A stretch of 64,000 bases of DNA from Termitomyces sp. T153 (taxonomy: Eukaryota; Basidiomycota; Agaricomycetes; Agaricales; Lyophyllaceae), in the NCBI GenBank assembly GCA_018296165.2, contig JACKQL020000011.1, positions 868,001-932,000 of the forward strand, in the 5' to 3' direction. Each line of letters opens with the position of its first letter. The first letter of the stretch is position 1. The notes below the pieces were generated by a model that was not told the origin of the DNA, did no database searches, and saw only the letters and a program-made list of their open reading frames with translations. This document shows positions 23,101 through 33,167 of the stretch, piece after piece. The translations under genes were made by a program, and so were the position numbers.

Positions 23101-23438
23101 CACAGACGGCTTTCTCACCCCCACCTCCTTCTGCCGTAGCGTCAGATCCATATGCGAGTTTGCAGATGTTCGAGGGACGTGTGGCTACTCCATCGAACGG
23201 ATCAAATACTACTTATGTATCTCAGCCTCCATCGAATTCTACGTATGTACCCCAACAGCAAGGAGGCTATCAATCGTACGCTTCAGGATACCAGTCTCCG
23301 AATGTGCAATCGCCGCCGCCGCCTTTGAGTCAGCATGTGCATGTGCAGGGGCAGGGGCAGGGGCAGGGTGGGTTCCCGGGTCAGCAGCATGGGCAGGGAC
23401 AGGGGTACCAGTATGGAGGGTATGGGTTTGAGCGGTGA
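20169..23438 (+). CDS. BRO1: BRO1-domain ESCRT-associated protein (Bro1 type)
   Basis: Four exons (20,169-20,355; 20,406-20,917; 20,965-22,173; 22,239-23,438) give 1,035 residues. The N-terminal BRO1 domain (about 1-390) starts MAFQSPMISVPKKSTEEVDW and contains LLYKYFGQLELLELRFP and YEKACILFQIAA; in the family it binds the ESCRT-III subunit Snf7. The middle, rich in Glu/Arg/Lys heptads, is the coiled V-domain that binds YPxL motifs and ubiquitin. The last 250 or so residues are Pro/Gln-rich, with polyproline runs and QGQGQG repeats. The long proline tail suggests vacuolar-sorting Bro1 more than the shorter pH-signalling Rim20/PalA, but both share the first domain. The function is inferred from the family. 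Confidence 0.87.
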
Positions 23439-23590
23439 TGCGTGTGTTGGAGTTGGATTGGGGATGTAAGGAATGTATTTTTGAGATCGGAATTCGAGAA
23501 TGTGTATAGGTAGTTAATTCTGTGGAGTAAATGTCTTGTTCTACAGCTTCGTGGGAGTCTGAAACAAGAATATAATGGGTGCTCAAGTAT

Positions 23591-23685
23591 GGCGATATGG
23601 CCGAGCGGTCTAAGGCGCTAGAATCAGGTGTTTCAACCCTCTTATCTAGTCTTTCGGGGCGTGAGTTCGAATCTCACTGTCGTCA
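23591..23685 (+). tRNA. tL(CAG): tRNA-Leu (anticodon CAG) with a 15-nt intron
   Basis: The acceptor stem GGCGATA pairs with TGTCGTC (two wobbles), with discriminator A at 23,685. Box A is TGGCCGAGCGG and box B is GTTCGAATC. The anticodon stem is CTAGA/TCTAG, with loop AT-CAG-G interrupted after position 37 by a 15-nt intron (TGTTTCAACCCTCTT). A long variable arm of 11 bases and the A discriminator are typical of leucine tRNA. It decodes CUG codons. A T-run follows as terminator. Confidence 0.88.
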
Positions 23686-23696
23686 GTTTAGTTATC

Positions 23697-23701
23697 TTTT
23701 T
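23697..23701 (+). terminator. Pol III terminator of the tRNA-Leu gene
   Basis: A run of five T lies 11 bases after the discriminator base, the usual RNA polymerase III stop signal. Confidence 0.7.
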
Positions 23702-23901
23702 GGAGATTTCTGTATAGAAAATTCTTCCTTACAGACATGATACATGAACGTCGAACAACGAACCAAAGGCTGTGTCGGGCTATTCTTCCGTCCATAGTTC
23801 TTGCGTCGAAACTCCCGCGAGATGGTCATGATCTTAGATGACAAGAGTTTGTTAGTTCGTACACGCACGTGACCATCGCCCACTCTTGAATTGCACCCAT
23901 C

Positions 23902-25752
23902 ATGGCCGCCTCAGCTGCAGACGTCCGCAGCATTCTTTCCATCCCTGAACCATCGGCAACACCTGGACCGTCCCAGCCAAAGAGACAGATCCAACCACCT
24001 ACGCGAAAACCTGAAGGAATTTCAAGGGAACTTTATGCTCTCATCGGACCATCTGTGCCTTCACTAGTTGTCGTTAAGCCTCGGCTTAAGCAGAAACCAA
24101 ATCTTGGTGGTGGGAACAAGGTAAAATGGTGAGATACCATTTAGTCACAATCCACAATGATTGCGTTCGATCCTCTGATTCTTAGGGAGTCCCGGCCATT
24201 CAAAAACAGTGCACGCCAAGATTCACTCGAACTTCGTCACTGGGTCAAGGCTTCCACGGCTGAAGATGCAGGTGAACTTGGGTGACTTGTCTCCAGTATT
24301 CCATTTGACCACAACGAGCAGAGTATCCATTTGCCAAATATAATGTGCCTACAAATGTCTTTACCTACTCTCAGGACGAATATACACGTTTTTTGGAAGG
24401 TTTGCGCCATTATGAAGTGTATTTCCTCTTGCGTTCTGATTTAAGCTCAGACAAGGATTGGTCGAAGGATGAAACGGATTATCTATTCTCGGTGGCTAGA
24501 GAATACGATGTTCGGTGGTTCGTCGTCTACGATCGCTATGACTTCCCCGGAGGTGTCACACGAACAGTGGATGTGAGAGTGATTCTCCTATTTATGATAT
24601 ATCTCTTCATACCCATTCCAGGACCTCAAAGACAGATATTACAGTGTGTGTCGAAAGCTTGTCAGGAATCGACCTTGGGCGGGTGATGAGCAGAGCAAGA
24701 CTGCAATGATCTCGAGTTACAACTTCGACAAAGGCATGCTTCTAACCTTTTTGCCTGAATCTGTGCTTGAACTTAGTATCACCGATAGAGCGAGAACTGA
24801 CTCGTAAAAAGTATATCTTAAGTTTGGAAAGCCGGACTCCTGAACAGATTGCTGAAGAGGAGGCACTCTTTATTGAAGTTAAACGCTTAGAGCAGAACGA
24901 GCGAAAGTTCAAGAAAGATCGGGACGAGCTTCTCCGGACACTCGCTGGTATTGACTCAGGTCTTCCAGATATAGTCGAAGATGAAGGATTGTCAAATCTA
25001 ACTATCGAGACGAAGAAGAAAAAACGCGGCTCAGCATTGGAGCCCGATACACCAACTACACCTGTGCCTGCTACACCAGTTGTCAAACGACCACCAACTG
25101 CAAGAAACGCTGCCTTTGGTATGAGACTTGTTGCTTTTCTCATCGATGTCGACGCTAATATGTTGACGCTCATACTCCTTTCAAGATGCTGCAAATTGCA
25201 TTATTCGGACCGATCCACCAACAACGGTACCTGTTACGAAAGCCGCGCACCAACCAGCTAATCTTCGTTCATACAAACTTCCTACGCCCAAATCAGCTGT
25301 CGCTCCCAAAATAACCGCTGCCCTTGCGGAACTTGGGATTAATCATAATCGACTTGTCATGCCTACCCGTGATAACATTATGCAGCTTGAGTCGCTTCTG
25401 GATGCCACGGCAGCTCTGATTGAAACAAAGCGGCTTGTTGATAAGGTTGAATATGACATCCGACTATTGAAGGGTCGATTAGGGATGCGAGAGAGCCAGG
25501 GTGCTGAGAGTCAGCCAACAGGTGATCACATGGATGTTGACGAACCAAATGACGGGGAAGTCATTGGTGAGGATGGACGAGCACAAAGTGTTGTCAGCAC
25601 ACGAAGTAGGAAACAAGTAAGTGTGAACACCAAACATATGCGATGTCTAATGACCGGGATTCAAGGCACGTCGGTCCATGTCGATTTCCTCGGTGGACAC
25701 CTCAGGGACCACGACTACAAGAGCCGGCATCAAGCGCCAGAAACGTAGTTAG
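23902..25752 (+). CDS. SWC4: SWR1/NuA4 complex subunit Swc4 (DMAP1 family)
   Basis: Eight exons (23,902-24,128; 24,186-24,271; 24,322-24,399; 24,451-24,572; 24,622-24,733; 24,789-25,118; 25,186-25,616; 25,666-25,752) give 490 residues. The protein is shared by the histone-exchange complex SWR1 and the acetyltransferase NuA4. Near the N-terminus are PEGISRELYALIGP and RLKQKPNLGGGNKVKW. A SANT-like domain spans about residues 110-190 (FTYSQDEYTRFL, DETDYLFSVAREYDVRW, DRYDFPGG). RTPEQIAEEEALFIEVKRLE opens the coiled-coil and DMAP1 C-terminal part. Intron 5 appears to have a GC donor (AAAG|GCATGC). It is convergent with VTC1, 123 bp apart. Confidence 0.92.
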
Positions 25753-25875
25753 TTGTTGTGGGCCTCTTTCTTTGCCTTTCGGACTATATATATACCTATA
25801 CATTCCCGTTTATTTTCGTACACAAAATCGCACTAGATAGGAGTTGAAATCCCCCCTTCAACATATGTCAAAAGA

Positions 25876-26464
25876 TTATGGTTCTGCAAACCGAAGGACG
25901 AAGTTGACGATAACAGCCACTAAAAAAGGATTAGAAGTCTCAACACCAAGCGTAAAGGGTGTTATACCGAGAAGGGCGACGCATAGAATTGTCTGAGAGA
26001 AGATTTGTCAACGAGGACAATCCAAGAAACCAACGAAAACTCACCGGTCCAAGTCGATCGTCATAGGGTCCTTTGCCACCTCGACGAATGGAGGCGGCTC
26101 GCCAATGGTATGTGTATAGAGCATAGACCATGATAGCCATAGCTATAGGGGAAAAAATCCGTTGATTGGCGGGGTTGCGAGACATCGAAAAGGCTTGCAA
26201 ATGCTCACCAACGATGGAAAACAATGCTGCACTAATTTTTCCAACCTATACGATAGGATAGGTAGATGATACCAGGTAGAAGAGCTATCGGTGCACCTTA
26301 TCTCCGAAGTTCAACAGGCCGACAGCGAGACCACCAAGAACGACAGTGAAGTGCAGCCATGAGAGGAATGTACGTTCGTTGGCGAAGGAGACTTTGGGTT
26401 CAACGCGAATAGGGAGTGCAATGCGTTTATTAGCTGTTCGCTGGAGTAAGGGTTGGGTCGACAT
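25876..26464 (-). CDS. VTC1: Vacuolar transporter chaperone subunit 1 (polyphosphate polymerase complex)
   Basis: Five exons (26,464-26,297; 26,245-26,209; 26,142-26,045; 25,992-25,968; 25,919-25,876) encode 123 residues, close to yeast Vtc1. The VTC complex makes polyphosphate and moves it into the vacuole. The sequence shows [20 protein letters not shown], then a first membrane helix ([15 protein letters not shown]), a second ([20 protein letters not shown]), the loop [13 protein letters not shown] and a third helix near the C-terminus ([11 protein letters not shown]). An in-frame ATG 90 bases upstream is not excluded by frame, but the chosen start matches family N-termini. Introns are 48-57 nt except where the exons are very short. 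Confidence 0.93.
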
Positions 26465-27806
26465 GGTGTCAGAGACAGAGTCCCACAGTTGTCCCTTTGA
26501 ATGAGCAGCGGACGTTTGTCCGCATTTGGATATTACGGATCTCACAGGCACGACGCACGTTCATAAGTAATTTACCATAATTTATTCAAACGCCACAAAA
26601 GCCATCCCACGTGTCTGTGTCAGAAAGATCTTGAGTCTGTAGTAACTTTTGAGGATAGAAGGTGAGCTTCTAGAGTTCTATCTTCCATAGATTCAAGTTT
26701 GATACCAAATTTACTAGATACTTACAGTTACACCCAAAACTGCCAAGCTACCCAACTTCAAGTTTTTTTCGATGCCTTTTCGTCTTTGAGTCAGGAAATA
26801 TCTAACGGCCGGAAGTTTAGAATATACGTCGACTAAATGGGTAATAGTATGCTGGGCTGGACCTCATCAGAACTTCTTGTTTCAGTGATCCTAAGCACCA
26901 TTCATGCCATTTAATTTTCACCGAGTGTGCGAGATTGTATGTATCGCTACATTGCTACTTCTAGTATTGTTCGTTTCCTTGGTATTTCCGAGTATAAAGG
27001 GACTTTGTGCGACTTCTCGAAGTAGGCCATCAATGGAAAACGTCTATTGGGAGCGATACCTAGTTCCAGTTCATACTTGCCATTGATTATTCGTCGAAGA
27101 ACAGCCAGTTATATATGTAGTGGAGGTAGATATCAGCGCTATAATATTGTGACATGGACAGGTGTTACCTCGGATTGGGACGTTGGACAGTCAAACTTAG
27201 GTATGCTAACAATGTATGAGATGGTATAGCCATGTACATAAATAGCTAGATGGCTTACAATAAGCCTAGCAGTGTCCATCCAGAGCAAGAGTGTAGCCTT
27301 CTCAGTGGCCCAGTGTAAATCGCATAGGAAGCCGATGGACCCTCTCCATCTTCTATCCATAGATTCCTAACAAGGGTGAATCAGCCACGTAGTAGAATTG
27401 CACATCTAAATCTGTCTGCAAACTTTGTGGCGCAGTGCTGCCTTGAATCAAGTCGTAAGTGTATTACACAAGTCACCGTGCTCGTCCGTGCACCTAAGCT
27501 GATACAATTACCGCCTTCTTACTTTCATTGCAGAATTTTTTCGTCGGTTGTAAACCAGGTCAGTAGGGGGACAATCTGCGATGACCATGTCTCCAAATGA
27601 CCCTCAATCTCCATCAGTCACTTATAGAGCCGCGGGCAAGGAAGTAATCATATTGTAGAACAAAACAAACAAACAAGACAACCTTATATACAGCCAGGAG
27701 GTGCCTTTTGATTCTCTGCAAAAAACATTCATGAAGTCTTCGCAAAGTTGACCAACCGAGGGTATTCGGACACAACGAGTAGCATGCACCTACTTAATGA
27801 ACAAGG
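26465..27806. other. 1.3-kb intergenic region, no gene supported
   Basis: This separates the VTC1 start from the U1-C stop. Short open frames occur (for example a hydrophobic one at 26,904-27,086), but none has conserved sequence, splice-consistent extensions or a recognised domain. CG content is moderate and does not suggest a transposon. It could hold an unannotated RNA or long regulatory sequence. Confidence 0.4.
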
Positions 27807-28730
27807 TTATCTTCCATTCAACATTCTTAACCTATCAGGATGGATGCTAGGACCACTTCCAGCTGGAGGTGCGCTACCGTTTTGTGGCGGTGCCTGAGAC
27901 GGTGGAGGGCCACCAGGTACACTTGGACCACCTGGCCCGCCCATTAGAGCTCCCGGGGGCGGGAGCGGGAAACTTCCAGGGGGTCCGCCGTTAGGAGGAA
28001 ATGGAGGAGCGCCTGGAGGTGCAGCATTCGGAGGAAACGGAGGGGGTCCTTTACACTGACAAGTCAGGAGAACAGCGGAAATGATGTACGAGAGACATAC
28101 CACCGAAACCTGGGGGAGGCGCACCGGGAGGACCACCGTTTGGAGGGAAAGGGGGTCCACCAGGAGGCATCATAGGCGGAAAACCGGGTCCAGGAGGGAA
28201 AGGAGGTCGAGCTATCGGTGTGTCAACTAGTGTGTACGAGATACTTAACAGAATTGACTCACGTCCACCGAATCCCGGAGGAGGCACGGGCCCACCAAAT
28301 CCAGCTGGAGGTCCGCCGTAGCCAGGGGGAGGGCCAACGAGATGTTGAGGACCAAAGCCAAACCCACCAGGAGGCGGACCGCCACTGGTTTCATAGGCCG
28401 CTGTAATTTGGTCAATAATACTTTGTGCTTTGTCATGGCCAAGTGCTAAGAGGAAGATTAGTTGTGGCCAAACAATGTCGACCAGATCAACGCACAAGCG
28501 TAGTAGTCCCGGACGTTAGCAAGATGATTCCTTCCACTATTGTGGGCTTTTCGTACTGTATTCAAAAGTAAATGAGAAGGGTCGATGTATTGTTTTGTGA
28601 TCGCATCGACCTTACCTGAAGTGGAGTCATGAGTTAGAAAGACATCGCAGTAGTCACAATAGTGTTTCTAAAAGTTGAAAACGAGTTCAGAAAAAGAACC
28701 GACTATTTCGAGGGTGGTACGTACAGGCAT
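27807..28730 (-). CDS. yhc1: U1 small nuclear ribonucleoprotein C
   Basis: Six exons (28,730-28,725; 28,667-28,616; 28,555-28,496; 28,445-28,263; 28,211-28,101; 28,048-27,807) give 217 residues. U1-C stabilises pairing of U1 snRNA with the 5' splice site. The first coding exon is only six bases (Met-Pro). The U1-type C2H2 zinc finger follows: [15 protein letters not shown], then [19 protein letters not shown], with two Cys and two His. The helix EKAQ-like segment [19 protein letters not shown] comes next. The rest is low-complexity Pro/Gly/Phe ([17 protein letters not shown]), typical of fungal and animal U1-C. It is divergent from LSM3, 101 bp between start codons. Confidence 0.94.
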
Positions 28731-28831
28731 TGTGAAATCAGCGCTCAAGCACTCAAGGTGTTGTCAGAGTTTGAACGAAGATAAATGGTGGCGGAGTTTC
28801 AAACAACATGTGACAACTTCTCAACTTTCTT
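28731..28831. promoter_or_regulatory. Shared 101-bp divergent promoter of U1-C and LSM3
   Basis: The interval between the two start codons is 101 bp. No clear TATA box is seen. Both products act in pre-mRNA splicing, so joint control is plausible, but that is inference. Confidence 0.55.
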
Positions 28832-29278
28832 ATGGACTCATCGTCAGGCATCCAGGAGCCGTTCGACCTCATCAGGTTGTCGCTCAGCGAGCGTGTTTTT
28901 GTGAAGTTGAGGGGTGATAGAGAAATTACGGGAATTCTTCATGTGCGGAATGCGTGTTTTGGGTGTTTGACTTCTCAGAACTCATGAAATCGTATCCAGG
29001 CCTACGATGGACATATGAACTTGATTCTCAGCGATGTTGAAGAAACTATTATGTTGGTAGACGTGGAGGGTGCCACAGAAGGCACAGTTAACGTGCGAAA
29101 AATACTTGCTGCAGGGATTTGAAGTTAATTGATGAGTGTGAGTACAGGTTGCAAAGCGCAAAATGGAGATGCTGTTCGTCAGAGGAGACGGCGTGATCCT
29201 TGTAAGTGTAATAATTCCAAGTCTTCTACATTATATCTATCAGCTTCTCGACAGGTATCTCCTCCGTCGCGAACATAA
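28832..29278 (+). CDS. LSM3: U6 snRNA-associated Sm-like protein LSm3
   Basis: Four short exons (28,832-28,942; 29,000-29,092; 29,148-29,201; 29,255-29,278) join in phase to 93 residues, the normal LSm3 length. It is part of the LSm2-8 ring that binds the U6 snRNA tail and the LSm1-7 ring in mRNA decay. The Sm1 motif reads [20 protein letters not shown] and [12 protein letters not shown]; the Sm2 motif is [19 protein letters not shown] at the C-terminus. The last coding exon is 24 bases. The second intron donor is placed at AAC|GTGCGA because it restores VAKRKMEM; a one-residue uncertainty remains there. Confidence 0.93.
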
Positions 29279-29524
29279 CGTCAAGTTCACTACCTCGATT
29301 CTACTCAAATACCCTGCAGGCATATATTCTTTGCGCAGTGTCAACAGGATCTAATTTGATTCGGATCGTGTTGCATATTGTTCTGTCGATAATGATTTCC
29401 CCTCCACTAGGACCCAAAGGTCCACCAAGCAAGTATACTCAAGGTCAATCGAACCTTCCAATCGAGCACATAACATAAATATCCTGTATTAGATGGTAGA
29501 TGTATCTTCCTTTGATCAATTAAC

Positions 29525-30081
29525 TCATATAACCGCAGATTTGCCGTTGTGCACTTCTGTATCACCGGTATTTGTGGTCATCCACGGAGTTGTTGCGCCA
29601 GATGACCACGGAAGAAATATTTGGGGAAGTAGTTCGGGACTAGTGTAGTCATTGGGCAGAACGTCGTCTGGTTCAGGCGCGACTGCCCCTGTCGGCCACG
29701 TATCGTTTCGTAACCACGCCGCATAGATAATCTTTATCTTCAAGAGGCGATGAACGGTGTAGCAGAAACAGAACAGTGAGGACATACAATTAGAGATAAA
29801 GGCAACCGTTTTTTGAGTTTGCCGCCGGCATCCAAAGACTCCCAGACCTTTTTGACGCCGTGATTCCAAGCATAATCACCCTCTGCAGCATTTGGGGCAC
29901 TCAGGAGTTGTTCTAAGCGCTGTCGAGATGCCGAAGGCCCGGGAGATGCAGATATTGAGGGCCGCGGGGTCAACCACAAAGCCCTCCTTGCAGTGTAGAA
30001 ATCTGGGCCAGGTGGAGGAAGTGGAGAAGAGTCGAGAATGTCGTCAAAAGACTGGACAGGGCAACGGTCCGGAGGCAGCAT
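29525..30081 (-). CDS. Conserved-looking hypothetical protein, 168 residues
   Basis: Two exons (30,081-29,788 and 29,737-29,525) with a 50-nt intron (GTATGT donor) join in phase 0. The protein starts MLPPDRCPVQSFDDIL, has a segment with regular Leu/Trp spacing (EGDYAWNHGVKKVWESL, KKRLPLSLIIKIIYAAWLR) and a Pro/Thr-rich C-terminus. No signal peptide, membrane helix or known motif is seen. The central helical segment with Trp residues suggests a folded domain. It is convergent with LSM3 and divergent from GRR1 (130 bp). The function is unknown. Confidence 0.65.
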
Positions 30082-30211
30082 GGATTCTGGCTGGATTCAT
30101 CGTGGCTGTCCTCTGCCACTATCGTTTCTTTCGTTTTCATCAGTGCATCATGTGATCGTCGTCTGACCAACATTGGACGGCTCACAAAGCGCTTGTCCCA
30201 ACCCCACTACC
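30082..30211. promoter_or_regulatory. 130-bp divergent promoter of the hypothetical gene and GRR1
   Basis: The two start codons are 130 bases apart, head to head. No TATA box or clear operator is seen. Confidence 0.45.
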
Positions 30212-32980
30212 ATGTATACTCTTCCCATCTCCTCCACCACGTCCCTCTCCGACGACGACGATTACGATGAGGAGATCAGTAAGACCGCCTTTGTTTCCCC
30301 CCAACCCCCTCGTCAGCCTGCTGCTGGACCCCTTCAATGGTCTACCCGTCCAAACAACAATCGCACGTCGTCGGCTTCTCCAATGGCGCAATTGCCCGCC
30401 GAAATTCTTATTCAGATCCTAAAGCACCTTCATTCAACCCGTGATATCCTCAATGCCGTCCGAGTCTCTCGCAAGTGGTGCGAATGCTCGGTAGAGCTGC
30501 TGTGGCATAAACCAGTATTCCCCAAGTACGAAACACTCGAGAAGATGTCCAGACGCCTTGTTGCACCAAATCAGACATTCACATATGCAAGCTTCATTCG
30601 TCGTTTAAATCTTTCCACCCTCGGCATTCACGTCAAGGACGATGTCTTGACTACGTTCGCCTCGTGTGATCGTCTCGAACGCCTTACTCTCATCGATTGT
30701 GAGAACATCACAGATCATGCGCTTTCCCGTGTCCTTCCTTGTTTTTCGAACTTGGTTGCTGTTGATTTGACCGGCGTAACCAACGCCAGCGATGAAGCCG
30801 TTATCGGTCTCGCCCATGCCGCGAAGCGGTTGCAGGGTATCAATCTCGCAGGCTGCAGTCGAGTTTCGGATGAAGGGATTTTGGCATTTGCTGAAAATTG
30901 TCCGATGCTTCGACGGGTCAAATTGAGCGGCTTGGCCTCACTAACGGATACATCCGTTTCAGCCATTGCAAAATCCTGTCCCCTTCTTCTAGAGATCGAC
31001 CTCAATCACTGCTCTCTTATCACCGACGCCTCTCTTCGTGATATTTGGATTCATTCTACACATATGCGAGAGATGCGCGTCTCCCATTGTTCTCAGTTGA
31101 CCGATGCGGCATTCCCTGCATCATTACGACTGGAAGGTCTACTCTATCCCGACTCACGTCACACCTTTCCTATCAATGCTAACGAAGCTGCTTCCGAATT
31201 ACCGCCTCTTGTCCTTACCCGTTCTATGGAGCATTTGCGAATGCTTGACCTAACGATGTGTTCTCTTTTGACAGATGATGCTATTGAAGGTATCATCCAT
31301 TATGCGCCCAAGATTCGCAACCTCGTTTTGTCAAAATGCTCTCTCTTGACCGATCGATCAATAGAGAATATATGCAAACTTGGAAGACACTTACACTACC
31401 TTCACCTAGGCCATGCCGTCAAGATTACGGATAGTTCGGTCCGTAATTTGGCCCGATCTTGTACTCGATTAAGATATGTCGACTTTGCAAGTATGTACTA
31501 CCTTATGTTCTCTGTATCAACCTGGCTTACCAGAGCCAAGATTGTGTGCTTCTGACGGACATGTCCGTCTTTGAACTATCAGCTTTACCCAAGCTCCGTC
31601 GCATCGGGCTTGTGAGAGTTAACAATCTCACTGATGAAGCAATCTACGCACTTGGAGAGCGCCATACGTCATTAGAACGTATCCACCTATCATACTGCGA
31701 CCAGATATCGGTTTTGGCCATACACTTTCTTCTACAGAAACTCGACAAGCTCACGCATCTCAGTCTGACTGGCGTGCCTGCATTTCGCCAACCAGAGCTA
31801 CAGAAATTCTGCCGCGATCCGCCCAAGGTATGAACAGCATAGATCAACTTTTTCTCGTGCTGATCCCCGGTAGGACTTCAATTCTACCCAACAATCCACC
31901 TTTTGTGTTTACTCAGGAAAAGGTATATACCAGCTTCGAACTTTCCTGAGCGCCCTGTTCGACCATATAACGGACTTGAATGGAACGGATGACACAGAGT
32001 ATGAAGATGACGACGAAGATGATGTGTATGAGGATACTCCTGAACCTGACGAAGTTATCAACGATGAAGAACAGGAAATAGTTTCCCGACGTTTGCACTT
32101 TGAGTCTGCTTATAATATCCCGGCTCGCGAACACCGACAACCTTTCCGCCCACCACCATCTCATGAGTTCGCATTCAGAAGAGATCGGCCAGTCAGGAGC
32201 GCAACTATTCCCGCTAGTCATGGCCCTGCTTCACATCCGCCACCATCCGCCAACATCGAAGGTGCCACAAACCGCCTAAATGCTCAAATTCTCGCTGCAC
32301 AAACATCGGCAAGACGATCGCAAGCTCCTGGCCATCGTTTGATGACGGACATGATACCGATCGTGGAAAATTCAACATCACCGCCGTTGAGTGAAGCATC
32401 CAATCGCAGCGGCGCAACCAACCAGTCGAATGGTGCTGCTTTCTTTCGCACGTATCATGGAGCTCTCCTAGGTGCCTCGCCCACAGGTCAAGGTGCGATG
32501 ACTCCGGACTACAACTTTGCTGAGATTGGGCATGGACGGGGAACTCAGCTGACACCCCAGCAACGTGTTCGGTCTGATGCTGAAGAAGTCATTCAGTTTC
32601 ATGTTCAGCAAGAACGCCCGTCTGGCAATCCCGTGTCTGCTATAGAATACGGAACACCGACCTCATCTTCCCATTTGGCCACCCAAACTCACATACCCAC
32701 GCAGCTAGATGCGCCTTGGCCTTATAGAGAACCCAACGAATTGTCAACGTCGTCAAAGCAGCTTGAAAATGATGGACAACGATCTTCCCAACCAGTGAAC
32801 ATTCCTGGTGCTGATGGACGCGGAAGAAGTGTCAAGAGGAATATCCGCAACACATTACAGGCCGCGGAATCATACGCAAGTTCGCTCCTCTTTGGACGAT
32901 CTTCGAGCAGAGTTGGCGAATCGTCTGGATCGAGTCCCAATAGAGCAAGTGGAAGCGGAATTAATGGGCGCGGGCACTAA
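30212..32980 (+). CDS. GRR1: F-box and leucine-rich-repeat protein GRR1 (SCF substrate receptor)
   Basis: Three exons (30,212-31,490; 31,541-31,827; 31,874-32,980) give 890 residues. GRR1 is the substrate-binding subunit of an SCF ubiquitin ligase that controls G1 cyclins and nutrient sensing. The N-terminal 57 residues are acidic and Ser-rich. The F-box spans about 58-105 (AQLPAEILIQILKHLHS, SRKWCECSVELLWH). About fourteen LRRs follow to residue 520, each with a CxxLTD-type core (for example LTLIDCENITD, LNHCSLITDASL, LSYCDQI). A conserved DFNSTQQSTFCVYSG block ends the LRR part. The tail is acidic (DDDEDDVYED), then disordered. The start ATG at 30,212 is the first in frame. A second, F-box-less copy lies at 54,362. 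Confidence 0.93.
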
Positions 32981-33167
32981 TGCCTCTTTGTGTTTTCATA
33001 CTTTCCTCTGGCTTTGGTCAAAATGTGAAAGAGTCGGGCCTCCTATATGATTGAAATACTTATACCTTGGGGTCTGCTCCGTCGTTCACCTGTGTATGTC
33101 TGTTGAGTAATGCATTGGTCAGTTAATTAGAAACTTTCAATTGTAATAGCTGTTTGTCGTCGTAATT

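Noticed and set aside
26904..27086. 60-codon frame with a hydrophobic stretch in the VTC1/U1-C gap
   Set aside because: There is no recognised sequence and no extension across plausible introns, and random frames of this size are common.
30173..30211. Extending GRR1 upstream to a TTG codon at 30,173
   Set aside because: The first ATG in frame is at 30,212, and the extra 13 codons show no conserved sequence.
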